From Paenibacillus vini (GTDB lineage: Bacteria; Bacillota; Bacilli; Paenibacillales; Paenibacillaceae), in assembly GCF_018403325.1 (NCBI RefSeq), contig NZ_BOSL01000005.1, positions 124,001-188,000 on the forward strand: DNA of 64,000 nucleotides, in the 5' to 3' direction. A model generated the notes under the pieces. That model was not told where the DNA came from. It saw only the letters and a list, made by a program, of their open reading frames with translations, and made no database searches. The position numbers were made by a program, and so were the translations under genes. Below are positions 17,860 through 26,891 of the stretch, in pieces; positions within the stretch are counted from its first letter, which is position 1; every line of letters begins with the position of its first letter.

Positions 17860-18561
17860 ATGAAAAGATACTTCATGACAGATATTCACGGGGACGCTAG
17901 AGGAATGAAGGCATTACTAGACCATGTAGGTATTGATTTTTCAGTAGACCAAATTGTATTTGGGGGCGATATGATAAATCGGGGTAAGGATTCGGCAGAG
18001 GTGGTTAAATTTGTTAAAAATTTAGTGGATACATTTCCGAATAACGTTCATGCAGTCGTCGGCAATCATGAAGAAATGTTGTCTGATTACTACCGAAGTG
18101 GAGATAAAACATGGTTGCATCATGGTGGTAGTGAGGCCCTTAAAAACTTCAATAAAACGTTCACAGATGATGCTGATCGGCAATCACATTTAGAATGGGC
18201 AACTTCCTTACCCCTGCTATTCGAAGATGAGGCATTTGTTTATACTCACGCTGGGTTGAATCCACATGAGCCGCTGAATAAGCAAAGTCGAGAAATTCTT
18301 TGGATGTCTGAATCGGTTTTATACAGTATTCCAGGTACTTCACTGTTGGCTTTAACTCAGAACAAGCCCATCATTCACGGTCATACACCTGTGGAATATA
18401 TATATTTCGATGGGGTGCGACTCAATTGCGACCTTGGATCAAATACCTATTCTATCGAGGAAGAGAGAGGTCTTGGATTGGTGAACTTGACTGAGATGAC
18501 CTATTTCATTTATAAGCAAGCTCAAAAAAAGATCGAAAAGCGAAAGGTTGTTCAAATATAA
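17860..18561 (+). CDS. Metallophosphoesterase of the PPP/bis(5'-nucleosyl) phosphatase type
   Basis: ATG 17860 (site GAGAAGG) gives 233 residues; the upstream TTG at 17842 is less likely. Metal-binding motifs are complete: DIHGDARG, GGDMINRGKDS, GNHEEM and HGHTPVE. This is the signature of small serine/threonine phosphatases and diadenosine tetraphosphatases such as the phage lambda phosphatase, common on phages and mobile elements. The substrate is not predictable. Confidence 0.88.
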   Translation: MKRYFMTDIHGDARGMKALLDHVGIDFSVDQIVFGGDMINRGKDSAEVVKFVKNLVDTFPNNVHAVVGNHEEMLSDYYRSGDKTWLHHGGSEALKNFNKTFTDDADRQSHLEWATSLPLLFEDEAFVYTHAGLNPHEPLNKQSREILWMSESVLYSIPGTSLLALTQNKPIIHGHTPVEYIYFDGVRLNCDLGSNTYSIEEERGLGLVNLTEMTYFIYKQAQKKIEKRKVVQI

Positions 18562-18629
18562 AAGAGCGGGAAAACCAGAGATGATGGAGAAGGTTATTTC
18601 AAATAAATACAGAGAATAAGGAGGCAAAT

Positions 18630-18824
18630 GTGGACGATCAAACTTATAACATGGAAAGAATCAAAGAAATAGTGAATATGATATGTTTTTTCGAAGATCG
18701 ATATGGGGGCAATTTTGAGGAGGTGGTTAAGATCAAGGGCGATCCATATCTCTCGGAAGACTGGAAGTGGAGTAGGGAAGGTAAAGAATGGAGGGGACAT
18801 CTCAAGGAAATTGGCGATCTGTAA
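18630..18824 (+). CDS. Hypothetical protein, 64 residues
   Basis: GTG 18630 follows AATAAGGAGGCAAAT. The 64-residue product is acidic with several Trp residues (YLSEDWKWSREGKEWRGHL). The C-terminal style recalls the end of the MerR-like protein encoded at 16888, but no family is recognised. It follows the phosphatase by 69 bases. Confidence 0.5.
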   Translation: MDDQTYNMERIKEIVNMICFFEDRYGGNFEEVVKIKGDPYLSEDWKWSREGKEWRGHLKEIGDL

Positions 18825-18937
18825 GAACAGGGTGTTTTATATAAAGACAGGAATTATAGGGAGTTAGAAGAATCAGGGTTGTTTAAGACCTGAAGTTGAC
18901 ACTGGATTACAATTGAACATTGGAGAGATGAGAACGA

Positions 18938-19405
18938 ATGGGGCAATATCTGCAAATGGGAATTGTCTATAGGGCATCTGTTTCCAGGGAAACAATGAAT
19001 GCTCTTAGTCTAAGAGAAGAGAAGCTGCTGGACGAGCTGAATAAAAAAAATGATATGTCGCTGTTTGATTGCCATGAGCATGATGATGTAATCGACTTTA
19101 TGTTAAAAGAAGCAATCGTATTGGAACAATTACATAGCTTTATGCAATCACAGTTCTCGTTGTACAGCCGAAATGACAGGGAAGTGGTAGAGGTCTTTAA
19201 GGAGGCAGTAAGCGCCGTTTCAGAATTATCTTCCTTGCGTGAACTTATTGAGCTTGCAGAAAAGAATAGTTTCCATTGTTTGCAAAATAGTCGAATAGAC
19301 GAAAGTATCAAGATTACGCCTTGGAATTCACTGCGGTTAAACAGTTCTATGATCGTGCTTTTCGTTAAGGCAAGCTATACATGGAGCAATACAATTCCTT
19401 CTTAA
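18938..19405 (+). CDS. Hypothetical protein, 155 residues
   Basis: ATG 18938 has GGAGAG ten bases upstream. The product MGQYLQMGIVYRASVSRETM continues with strongly helical, acidic sequence. No catalytic motif is visible and the family is unknown. It is the last gene of the plus-strand run that begins at the attenuator near 16100. Confidence 0.5.
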   Translation: MGQYLQMGIVYRASVSRETMNALSLREEKLLDELNKKNDMSLFDCHEHDDVIDFMLKEAIVLEQLHSFMQSQFSLYSRNDREVVEVFKEAVSAVSELSSLRELIELAEKNSFHCLQNSRIDESIKITPWNSLRLNSSMIVLFVKASYTWSNTIPS

Positions 19406-19453
19406 ATTATCTGGAGTCGCTCGTTCGGTCTACCACCGAGTTGACGATTCGTG

Positions 19454-19492
19454 GAGCATTCCGAGCAATTATAGAATGATTAAGGAATGCTC
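19454..19492. repeat. 9-bp inverted repeat in a gene-free stretch
   Basis: GAGCATTCC and GGAATGCTC are perfect complements 21 bases apart. No T run follows, so it is not a standard terminator. The surrounding 19406-19869 holds no supported gene. Confidence 0.4.
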
Positions 19493-19869
19493 ATCTGTCC
19501 GACCGCTCCTCATAACTATAAGTTTCATTCTTTCGTTCACATATAGTTGTGAATATCCTCCATAAATCTTATGAAGGACTTACCGAACTGTTATGCATAT
19601 TGTATGACGTTTGCAAATGGATGGTTGGCAGAAGCTGCGGCATTGGCAGTGAATGTTATGCAGAAGTTCATAACTCTTTCATAAGAATAGATCGATGAAT
19701 AAGATGCATAATTAGCTGTTCAAATTTTTTTCGCCCTCATCTCTTCCCTTTGCCCTCTAATCAACAATAATGGAAAATTTCATTTAGACAGTTGCCCCAA
19801 CGCCTGTATTTCTGTACTATAATCAAAAATACAAACATACGTTCTGAAATGAAAAGAGGCGACTTTCAA

Positions 19870-19990
19870 ATGAGAAAAAAACGAATACTTACAATTGAAT
19901 ATAAACCTAAATTAAGGGCATCGGATCCATGTAAAAAATGGTGAAAATGTCCTTTCTGTTTACCCCTAATGTTGCCAAGTAAACGGTATT
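19870..19990 (+). pseudogene. Interrupted small zinc-binding protein
   Basis: ATG 19870 begins MRKKRILTIEYKPKLRASDP and reaches CKKW, a TGA stop, then continues in the same frame with KCPFCLPLMLPSKRY. The stop falls between what looks like the two halves of a CxxC-CxxC site, so the gene appears broken, although a 24-residue peptide cannot be excluded. Confidence 0.3.
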
Positions 19991-20008
19991 GAAATAGAGG
20001 GTGGGATG

Positions 20009-20264
20009 ATGAAGGTTTATTTTACATGTCATGCTGTAAAACGAATCTATTAGGAGGTCATGGCTTCTTGAGAAATTAGAGTATATACCTCCATTCGAAA
20101 CGGATATTCGGTGGCGTACTAGTGAAGGACATATTCTTGTATTGAAACGTGACGGTTCGAATATTGTCGTGATTACCGTAATTGCATTGAACAAACAATC
20201 GAACACAGTCTATCCGTGGTCAAAAAAGCTGAAAAGATCGCTGAAGGGAGAAGAAGATAGATGA
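20009..20264 (+). pseudogene. Frameshifted small protein with HAVKR start
   Basis: ATG 20009 (site GAGGGTGGGATG) encodes MKVYFTCHAVKRIY and hits TAG; one base later the protein resumes as RRSWLLEKLEYIPPFETDIR and on to ILVLKRDGSNIVVITVIA. Its TGA overlaps the ATG of the next gene, a natural operon junction, so this was a real gene. The HAxKR start and VITVI strand recall DUF4258/BrnT-like small proteins, at low confidence. Confidence 0.5.
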
Positions 20265-21199
20265 GTATTTCAAATGGCAACATACCTTTTTCATGGTCGC
20301 TAAGCCGCCATAAGTGCCTCTCTGAATGCCAATTAAAATATGCGTGCAGCTATTATATCTCGCAAAATGGATGGAATAAACGATCCCCAATCATTGCTCA
20401 AAAGAGCTATCGTTTGAAACGACTCCAGTCACTTCCGATGGTTTTTGGTAGTTCAGTTCACGAAGTAATAAACAGAGCTATTGAGGAGAATTTATCGGAT
20501 TTTATAGTGGATGCGAATGAAATGACCGAGCGAATAAGAGGGAATCTAAATAAGGCATATCAGGATTCTAAATACAAATTGGGTACATGGATGGATGCAC
20601 CAAACCAATGCACCATGCTTCAAGAATTTTATTACGATGGTGATTTGCCGCTGGATAAGATTAGCGATTACAAAAACAGAATTGAGCCGACTGTAAAACA
20701 TATCATTGGATCTCAAACGTATCGGGATTTAAGCGATCATGGAAAGGTAGAACTGGTAACTGCTGAGAAGTTTCGAGCTATGGAAGTAGACGGTATTAAT
20801 GTTTGGATCGTGATTGACCTATGCTACCGTGATCTGGAAACAGGCAAATTCACCATCGTCGGTCTCAAAACTAGCAGATCGACAGCGAATGACTATTATC
20901 AGTATTATCAGATGTGCTTGTATGCATGGTTCATTCAGCAAGCATACGTCCTGGATTCACTGGAGGATATTGAACTTCGCCTGGAGTTTTTGAGTGATGG
21001 GACAAGCAAGACATTTACACCGAAAGAAATTGATCTGGACAACGTGTATCATCTATTTCGGACTAGCGTTGAATCGATGTATACATTGCTTGATGATGTT
21101 GAAAATAACAAACCGAAAGAGATTAAGGAATTTACGAAGACGGACAATGGTAATTGCTGTGCGGTCTGTAACTTTCGACAAATTTGCCAGACTGAGTAG
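20261..21199 (+). CDS. RecB/Cas4-like PD-(D/E)XK family protein, one acidic residue missing
   Basis: A 312-residue protein from ATG 20261 (site AAGGGAGAAGAAG). The layout matches PDDEXK_1 proteins: N-terminal SLSRHKCLSECQLKYAC, VFGSSVHEVINRAIEE with the conserved His, IDLCYRDLETGKFTIVGLKTS, the QMCLYAWFI helix, and a C-terminal CCAVCNFRQIC that with an N-terminal Cys could hold a 4Fe-4S cluster as in Cas4/AddB. In active relatives the core reads IVDWKT; here it is IVGLKT, so the catalytic acid before the Lys is Gly. It may bind DNA without cutting. No cas genes are nearby. Confidence 0.75.
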   Translation: MSISNGNIPFSWSLSRHKCLSECQLKYACSYYISQNGWNKRSPIIAQKSYRLKRLQSLPMVFGSSVHEVINRAIEENLSDFIVDANEMTERIRGNLNKAYQDSKYKLGTWMDAPNQCTMLQEFYYDGDLPLDKISDYKNRIEPTVKHIIGSQTYRDLSDHGKVELVTAEKFRAMEVDGINVWIVIDLCYRDLETGKFTIVGLKTSRSTANDYYQYYQMCLYAWFIQQAYVLDSLEDIELRLEFLSDGTSKTFTPKEIDLDNVYHLFRTSVESMYTLLDDVENNKPKEIKEFTKTDNGNCCAVCNFRQICQTE

Positions 21200-21396
21200 G
21201 AGAGAGATTGATAGCAAGGAAGGGATGAGGGGATGGCGAGATCTGTTATATCGAGAAATATGTGGAACAGCGTGAAATTTCCCCTGCGTAAATGGTAGGG
21301 AGAGAGTTATAAGGGGATAGCCAATAGCTTACTATATAAAGTTAAAATGAACACTGGATTCTCGTGATGAGGAACATTAAAAAGGAGAAATGGACT

Positions 21397-21879
21397 ATGG
21401 CAGATGTAGCAAAGCAGAACGATGCAGGAGCGGATGAGGAAAGAGGAGCCGTATTTTCGGTTAGCGAGAATTTTGGTGTTTTACTTCGCCATTATCGAGT
21501 TAAAGTAAAAGACTGGACACTCAAAAAATTAGCTGAGGAATCGCAAATGTCGGAGTCATATATCAACAGGCTCGAAAAAAATTCGAGGAGTTGCCCAAGC
21601 GTGCCAACAGTGATTCGTTTGGCAGATGCTTTGGGGATACCCTACGATGTTCTAATGGCAACAACGTTTCAACCAGTGGAAAGTAACAAAGAGGTAGCGT
21701 TGGCGGATTTGTTAATCCAGAGTAATTTCGTGATAAACGGTCAGAAGCTCGGCAAAGATGCAAAAGCAACTTTGGTGAGAATAAACGAATTCCTGTGCGA
21801 TTGCGAGTGGAACTCAAGCAAAAATCGGGATTTGTTCAGACTTTCTGAGATGATCGACGAGTTCAAAGAAACGATTTGA
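21397..21879 (+). CDS. XRE-family transcriptional regulator
   Basis: ATG 21397 follows AAAAGGAGAAATGGACT and gives 160 residues. Residues about 25-95 hold a helix-turn-helix of the XRE/Cro type: LRHYRVKVKDWTLKKLAEES with QMSESYINRLEK and LADALGIPYDVLMA. The C-terminal part is helical and acidic. It probably regulates neighbouring genes; a related XRE gene lies at 29497. Confidence 0.85.
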   Translation: MADVAKQNDAGADEERGAVFSVSENFGVLLRHYRVKVKDWTLKKLAEESQMSESYINRLEKNSRSCPSVPTVIRLADALGIPYDVLMATTFQPVESNKEVALADLLIQSNFVINGQKLGKDAKATLVRINEFLCDCEWNSSKNRDLFRLSEMIDEFKETI

Positions 21880-21909
21880 TAAGGCAGGGAACTGGATGGA
21901 AGGTATGGT

Positions 21910-21934
21910 AGGGGCGAGATAACTCGCCTCTTAT
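21910..21934 (+). terminator. Short hairpin after the XRE gene
   Basis: GGGGCGAG, ATAA, CTCGCCTC, then TTATT. A compact GC-rich stem 30 bases after the XRE stop; a weak intrinsic terminator. Confidence 0.5.
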
Positions 21935-21957
21935 TCGTATAAAGGGTGGGATTTAAG

Positions 21958-23088
21958 ATGAGTGTTGGCGGATCGGAAAAAGAGTTCATAGTATCACTAT
22001 TTCTTTTGCGGAACCCAGGAGTTATGGAGGAGGTTACTGGTTTAAAGTTGGGCAATATAGCGGCGGAAGAGCCGTTTGGTCGTCGGAAAATCGACTTGTT
22101 ATCTGTAGATGTGAATCGACGTATACCTGTTTTTATTGAAACACAGATTAATCCGTCAGATGTGAGACATTTGAATACGGTTTTAGGCATTGTGGAATCC
22201 GCAAGTGAAGGCGTGATCATCTGGCTGGCACGATGCTTTCAAAAAGAACATTTGGATCAAGTCGTTTCGCACTTGAAACGAAATAAGCAAAAGTATATCG
22301 CATTCCATGCAATTAAAATTCACGATGATACGATTGCTCAAGTTGAGCTGTTGAATCAAATGTACAAGTTGGACATTTGGCATAACCTTGATCGGATTAC
22401 GCAAATAAAGCATGCGATCAAGAAAGTTTTCACCTATGACCAAATCCCACCAACACATACAGGCAGAACAGTGGACGTGCTTCAATACGATCTGACGAGG
22501 ATCGAAGATGTGAACCGCTATTTACTAGAATGCTTGAGGAGCGAGGTTCCGTGTTGCTTAAACGTGTGGAAGTCCAAGAAATTCAATTCGTCGGACTCTC
22601 AACTTTCACTGGGGGGAGGCAAGAGCGGCATCACCTTCAAGCTCAGTGTGAAAAATCAACAAGGATTTGCGGCGATCTTTTTGCACTTTGATGCGAATCA
22701 AATTGGTTTTTACCAAATGATGAAAAGGGACATTCAACAGTTTCGTGAGAATATCCACACAGATATATCGGCGAGCAATCGGAAAATAGGGGTTACGTTC
22801 GAGCCTGATGTCGATTTGGATGTTACGATCTCGAAGCTTGCCTCCATTTTTAAACGAATGCTTAAAAATTTTGGAACATATCTCTATGGTGACAGTAAAA
22901 ATTCAGGCGCAGTCGAGATTGCAGAATGTGACTTGTTAGATGAAATTGACAAGATGAGAAAATGGGTAGGGGCTGGCTTACCTGGTGTTCGCCTAATGTT
23001 AGAGAACCTATTGTTAGAAGAAGTCGATAATGAACAAGCATTTCAAGCAAATAGGGAGAGGCTATCCGAGTGTTTAATGCGCATATGA
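21958..23088 (+). CDS. Hypothetical protein with PD-(D/E)XK-like N-terminal motif
   Basis: ATG 21958 (site AAAGGGTGGG) gives 376 residues. FGRRKIDLLSVDVNRRIPVF followed by IETQ has the D-(x)n-ExQ arrangement of PD-(D/E)XK-fold proteins, with Gln in place of the catalytic Lys; the DUF4268 neighbourhood of this fold has similar starts. A second domain of about 200 residues follows. It may be a nuclease or a DNA-binding derivative. It ends just before an intrinsic terminator. Confidence 0.55.
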   Translation: MSVGGSEKEFIVSLFLLRNPGVMEEVTGLKLGNIAAEEPFGRRKIDLLSVDVNRRIPVFIETQINPSDVRHLNTVLGIVESASEGVIIWLARCFQKEHLDQVVSHLKRNKQKYIAFHAIKIHDDTIAQVELLNQMYKLDIWHNLDRITQIKHAIKKVFTYDQIPPTHTGRTVDVLQYDLTRIEDVNRYLLECLRSEVPCCLNVWKSKKFNSSDSQLSLGGGKSGITFKLSVKNQQGFAAIFLHFDANQIGFYQMMKRDIQQFRENIHTDISASNRKIGVTFEPDVDLDVTISKLASIFKRMLKNFGTYLYGDSKNSGAVEIAECDLLDEIDKMRKWVGAGLPGVRLMLENLLLEEVDNEQAFQANRERLSECLMRI

Positions 23089-23094
23089 TTGATA

Positions 23095-23117
23095 AACCGC
23101 TGAAATGGCGGTTTTTT
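23095..23117 (+). terminator. Intrinsic terminator
   Basis: ACCGC, a seven-base loop, GCGGT, then TTTTTTC, seven bases after the preceding stop. Confidence 0.65.
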
Positions 23118-23200
23118 CTTTCGCATGTATATTGCACTTGTGAAAAAGTAAGAATAGAATAAGAGTAAAGTAATAATTTGATTTGTTTGAGGTGTTCCCG

Positions 23201-23467
23201 ATGGAGATTAAACGGTTTTATAAAACACAAAGAGAACTTGCCAGTACACTAAACAACATTGTTGATGCGTATTGGGAAAACACGCTGAGTGAAGAAGAAC
23301 TGTTAGCAAATATTTCAGAAGTTTACTGCAATAATATGAAGAAAATTTTAAAGCAGAATGATTTTACGACAATTCTAAAACAACAATGCGGAAAACGTCG
23401 TCTTGAGGTCATTGAAAGGGTACTACATATAAATAATTTGTTGAATAACGAGAAATCCATTGGATAA
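23201..23467 (+). CDS. TIGR04540-like small protein
   Basis: ATG 23201 (site TGAGGTG) gives 88 residues, MEIKRFYKTQRELASTLNNI onward, with VDAYWE, NDFTTILKQ and GKRRL segments that fit the TIGR04540 family of short Firmicute proteins of unknown function. It ends directly beside the truncated brxB on the other strand, so its arrival may mark the edge of the deletion that broke the BREX locus. Confidence 0.55.
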   Translation: MEIKRFYKTQRELASTLNNIVDAYWENTLSEEELLANISEVYCNNMKKILKQNDFTTILKQQCGKRRLEVIERVLHINNLLNNEKSIG

Positions 23468-23470
23468 AAG

Positions 23471-23736
23471 AGGGGGATACGATCAAAAATGCGTTTCTCT
23501 TTAGCAACTTCGATTAGCATTTTGTACAAGTCGAATTCAATGAGCCTACGACCTGAACCCTCATGATTGAATTCCTTAAAGATATGTGGGATATAATTCC
23601 GAACAACGAGTTCCTTTTCAGGCTCATAATCAAACACATAAAAACTGACCTCGTTACCAAGACCCCTACCCTCAATGAATTTATCTTCCCTGATCTTTGG
23701 TATGATTTTATCTAGTCTACTATTCAAATTCGCCAT
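23471..23736 (-). pseudogene. brxB: BREX protein BrxB (DUF1788), truncated
   Basis: From ATG 23736 the minus strand reads MANLNSRLDKIIPKIREDKF, EGRGLGNEVSFYVFDYEPEK, VVRNYIPHIF and LIEFDLYKMLIEVAKEKRIF, the start of BrxB. BREX-like sequence stops near residue 88; past about 23471 the frame merely runs through the reverse of the neighbouring gene. A normal BrxB is about 190-200 residues, so the C-terminal half is gone. The start lies one base after the brxA stop, the original operon junction. Not expected to function. Confidence 0.75.
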
Positions 23737-23737
23737 A

Positions 23738-24082
23738 CTATACCTCACCCATCGCTCTTACATAAGCAATGTCTCCGATTTGAATCAAATGCCGTTTCAA
23801 CTGCTCGTCCATCAGAAGTCTGCTTAATTCGCCAGTCTTCTTGTTTTTCAATATGCCTGATTCAAGTAAAAGTCGCTGAATGACATTTTTTAATTTCGTA
23901 ACGGTTTGTTCCGTCCACCCTGCTACCCCTGCGTCTTGCTCCGCTTTTGAGGTAAAGTAGAGATTAATGTTTTTCTTCTCCAACAGATAGTTACTTGATT
24001 CAAGCTTCTCACGAATGACCTCATTCATAAATTCTAAAAAGAGCCTATCCGTTTTCATAATGGCATAGAGGTCAATTATTTT
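23738..24082 (-). pseudogene. brxA: BREX protein BrxA (DUF1819), N-terminus lost
   Basis: The C-terminal half of BrxA: GKIIDLYAIMKTDRLFLEFM, then EKLESSNYLL, SKAEQDAGVAGWTEQTVTKL and GDIAYVRA. The family-like sequence continues upstream of the first ATG (24058) to about 24082, where it meets the oppositely oriented brxL fragment. About 90 N-terminal residues are missing. This is half of a rearrangement junction rather than a working gene. Confidence 0.75.
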
Positions 24083-24678
24083 CCCTGACAGAGCAGGGCA
24101 GCGGCAAACTCATTCCTGAAGGGCTTGGAAAGCCTGGTCACGTATATACAGTTGGTCATGGAGATTCTGGCATGATTGGCGTGTATAAGCTGGAGAATCA
24201 GGTTGTTTCGGGTACAGGTAAGTTTGAAAAATCGGGCGTTGGCACTCATCGAGGAGCTAAGGAGAGCTTAGATACAGCATTCCGTTACTTTACTTCCAAT
24301 AGCAAAAGTATCAGTGGTTCGATTAGCACAAAGACGAAGGATTATCTCATGCATATAAGTGATTTGCAGGGTATTGGATTAACGGATGAACTGGCGATAG
24401 CAGAGCTGATCGGTTTATGTTCGGGAGCATTAGAAAGACCTGTACAAGAGAGCATGGTTGTTCTTGGAAACATGACGGTTGGTGGTACGATTGCTAAGGT
24501 CGAGGAGTTTGCCAATACGCTTCAGGTTTGTGTAGATGCAGGAGCAAAGAAAGTTTTGATACCTGCATCTTCAGTTGTCGATTTTCAGACCGTACCTCCT
24601 GATCTGCTTATAAAGGTTCAGCCAGTATTTTATTCGGATCCGACTGATGCAGTGTTTAAGGCGTTGGGGGTAGGATGA
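24073..24678 (+). pseudogene. brxL: BREX protein BrxL (Lon-like), C-terminal fragment
   Basis: The plus strand is open from 24061 and shows FSLTEQGSGKLIPEGLGKPG, VYTVG, VVLGNMTVGGTIAKVEEFAN, CVDAGAKKVLIPASS and a terminal PVFYSDPTDAVFKALG, which is the Lon-protease-like end of BrxL. About 200 of roughly 680 residues remain; the AAA+ part is gone. ATG 24172 could permit translation of a short piece. Intact type 1 BREX loci have brxL on the same strand as brxA, so the head-to-head arrangement indicates an inversion with deletion of brxC, pglX and pglZ. Confidence 0.8.
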
Positions 24679-24704
24679 AGTAAGTTGGAGGGCGTGAGGA
24701 TTTG

Positions 24705-24962
24705 ATGGATATTCAGAAGATCATTACTAATCTTGATTATGACTCAGCATACACCATCACTTTTGGTTCAATTGATAATCAAAAGTGTTATGATCTGTGG
24801 CTGGACAAAGAGGATACTTCATACTGCCTACAAGAAATTTACATGCTTGATGGCATTCCAGATGAGGTAGGGGACACGATCACATACAGCAGGTCTGAGA
24901 TAGCGAGAAAATTGACCGAATTCTCTTCGCAAGAGCAGTTTCACATTCGGGAAGTGGATTAA
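24705..24962 (+). CDS. Hypothetical protein, 85 residues
   Basis: ATG 24705 lies four bases after GTGAGGA. The acidic 85-residue product MDIQKIITNLDYDSAYTITF has no known motif. It follows the brxL fragment by 26 bases on the same strand and precedes a strong terminator. Confidence 0.5.
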   Translation: MDIQKIITNLDYDSAYTITFGSIDNQKCYDLWLDKEDTSYCLQEIYMLDGIPDEVGDTITYSRSEIARKLTEFSSQEQFHIREVD

Positions 24963-25013
24963 GCTCAGGGGGAATTCAATAGCATCTTAGCAAAGGAAAA
25001 TGATTGCAAACAT

Positions 25014-25062
25014 AAAAACTCCGTACTTTTGACTCAAAAGGAGCTGAAAGAACGGGGTTTTT
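25014..25062. terminator. Bidirectional terminator
   Basis: AAAAACTCCGT and ACGGGGTTTTT bracket an inner CTTTTG/CAAAAG stem. It lies between the plus-strand gene at 24705 and the minus-strand parR and has A and T tracts on both sides. Confidence 0.7.
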
Positions 25063-25079
25063 ATGTTTTATTTGTCAAA

Positions 25080-25364
25080 CTAGAAGAGATCTGCAATCAG
25101 AGCAACATCTTCCTCACTAATCATCATGGCATCGGCAGGAGTAAGAGGCTGAATCAAAGCAGTAGATAGGGTTCCCTGAGCTTGTAGGATTTCCATAACG
25201 ACTTTTCTGATCTCGTCGTGAGTAATTTCCGAATGCTTGTCACCGCTGATATAGGCATCTAACGCTTTTGAGATAAATTCACTTTTATTCGTAACCGATT
25301 TTAGGTGCTCATACAAATGTCTATGCTCCTTCTTGAAAGAGATTGATAACCTATGCCGCTCCAT
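25080..25364 (-). CDS. parR: ParR-like partition adaptor (ribbon-helix-helix)
   Basis: 94 residues. MERHRLSISFKKEHRHLYEH with LKSVTNKSEFISKALDAYI is the ribbon-helix-helix pattern of ParR-type adaptors that bind centromere repeats and cap ParM filaments; the acidic tail ending EEDVALIADLF is a likely ParM-contact tail. The gene overlaps the end of parM by 14 bases on the same strand, the standard ParMR layout. Confidence 0.75.
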   Translation of the reverse strand: MERHRLSISFKKEHRHLYEHLKSVTNKSEFISKALDAYISGDKHSEITHDEIRKVVMEILQAQGTLSTALIQPLTPADAMMISEEDVALIADLF

Positions 25365-26340
25365 GTTGCTTCGCCTCCAAGATCGTCAAGAACGATAGAG
25401 CATTCGACATTTGTGGGTCATTGGAGATTATTGCGCCGCTAATCTGCTCCAAAATGTAATCTTTCAATAGTAGAGCCCCACCTCCGACAAAGATAACCTC
25501 AGTATTAGCAAAGCTCAGTTTGCGGCTTCGGGCAAAATTGAGAATCTCCTTTATATGATTCCTCATGTGTTGCTCGATAATTGCTGTGCTTTCCTCCATA
25601 TTTTCTCCATTTATAATCAGACATTTATCTCGGTAAATAGCCTCAATGTCCGCCTCGGAGATCGATATGCCAAAACGAGTCGATAGTGCGTCCGCTAACT
25701 TACTTCGAAGAATATTCACGCCTAAGTCCGCCGTAGACATACTGCCATATGACGGAATCAATTGATTGTATTCCTGAATGTTTACATTTAGCGAGCCGAC
25801 ATCGAAGATCAAAACACGCATTTTCCTATAATGGTTGATGTCGCTGTAAATCGGACCGATTCCCTCTGGGAGTAAAAGGATGTTGTTTATGCGGAATAGA
25901 TACGGCTTATTGTTGACGATGATGTTAATCGCTTCACCGTTGTTTCGGATAAATTCGGCAAATTCATTCTTCTGCTGTTCATTCTTGTAGAGAGAAATCG
26001 GAATATTTACCGCTAAATTGACTTTGCTCAAAACGATATTTTGCTTTGATTTCTGAAGCAGTTGAGCAATGGCGATATAAATGCTGATTCGATGACTATC
26101 ATTTTTCTTGCTAAGATTGAAGTCCATTTTGGATTCATCAAGCATGTTCCCTACGAGATAACTTTTCCCTTCGAACTGGACGCTGAACGAACCTGGCGTT
26201 GTAATATCAGCTCCGAAGTCTGTGACTTGCTCGACTTTCGTTTGAAATTTTACTCGCTGGATTATATCTGCTGTTCGCATGACTCCTTTGGTGTAGCTTT
26301 TGCCGCTGTCGATAGCTATTTGGTAGATATTTGTATGCAT
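25351..26340 (-). CDS. parM: ParM/StbA-type actin-like ATPase
   Basis: 329 residues of the actin-like plasmid-segregation family. AIDSGKSYTKG near residue 10 is the phosphate-1 loop; VLIFDVGSLNVN is phosphate-2; EVIFVGGGALLL is the adenosine motif; KLADALSTRFGISISEADIE is typical of ParM/Alp proteins. It would polymerise to push apart replicon copies bound by ParR. Together with the helicase and repeats at 26.9-29.3 kb it marks a plasmid-derived maintenance block. The centromere is probably upstream of parM in 26341-26650. Confidence 0.85.
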   Translation of the reverse strand: MHTNIYQIAIDSGKSYTKGVMRTADIIQRVKFQTKVEQVTDFGADITTPGSFSVQFEGKSYLVGNMLDESKMDFNLSKKNDSHRISIYIAIAQLLQKSKQNIVLSKVNLAVNIPISLYKNEQQKNEFAEFIRNNGEAINIIVNNKPYLFRINNILLLPEGIGPIYSDINHYRKMRVLIFDVGSLNVNIQEYNQLIPSYGSMSTADLGVNILRSKLADALSTRFGISISEADIEAIYRDKCLIINGENMEESTAIIEQHMRNHIKEILNFARSRKLSFANTEVIFVGGGALLLKDYILEQISGAIISNDPQMSNALSFLTILEAKQHGAA

Positions 26341-26545
26341 GATGGTTCCCCCTTTTGATAGTTTTATAGATTATATGCATGAGGAGGGCGACTTAATCGG
26401 ACACTGTCGTATGTATTTGTCTGGTGATGTCGGACGATTGGCGGAAGAGTCGCATCATCTCAGGGAAATAGGGATTGGATAGTTATCTATCAGACTGGCG
26501 GGTATTAGAGGGGGGAGGAGGAGAAGGGGTATTGCAAGGAAAGTC

Positions 26546-26574
26546 TTGACGATCGAAGCGGGATGTTGTACTAT
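26546..26574 (+). promoter_or_regulatory. Sigma-A promoter with long leader
   Basis: TTGACG (26546-26551), a 17-bp spacer, TACTAT (26569-26574). It would drive the helicase gene at 26892 through a leader of about 310 bases. The rest of 26341-26891 is gene-free: a G-rich stretch near 26500-26530 and short repeats at 26584. Confidence 0.6.
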
Positions 26575-26583
26575 GATTCTACA

Positions 26584-26625
26584 TTTCATTTAGGCAAGAT
26601 TTCATTTTGAACATCATTTAGTCAA
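26584..26625. repeat. Short direct repeats, possible partition or origin site
   Basis: TTTCATTTAGGCAAGA, TTTCATTTTGAACA and TCATTTAGTCAACA follow one another at 14-16 bp spacing just downstream of the promoter and about 245 bp upstream of parM. They could be binding sites for ParR or an initiator, but the match between copies is loose. Confidence 0.3.
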
Positions 26626-26891
26626 CATATATAAGCCCAATAAGGCTGATTTATTTATTTCAACGTTTTTTATTTACGGTTTTCTCTGAATCCAGGGGAG
26701 TAGTCTGCCCTCGGATAGAAAGCCTGTAATGAACATGTTGAAGTAGTAAATCAGTCTTTTTTGCTTTTTGAAAACAAAATAACGAATATAGCGGCTTAGA
26801 CGTTATCGAACCGAAAAGCTGTACTTGTGTAGTTGCAATCATAATATGATGATCGCATCACATTAAAATTACGAGAAAAGGGGATGAAGTT

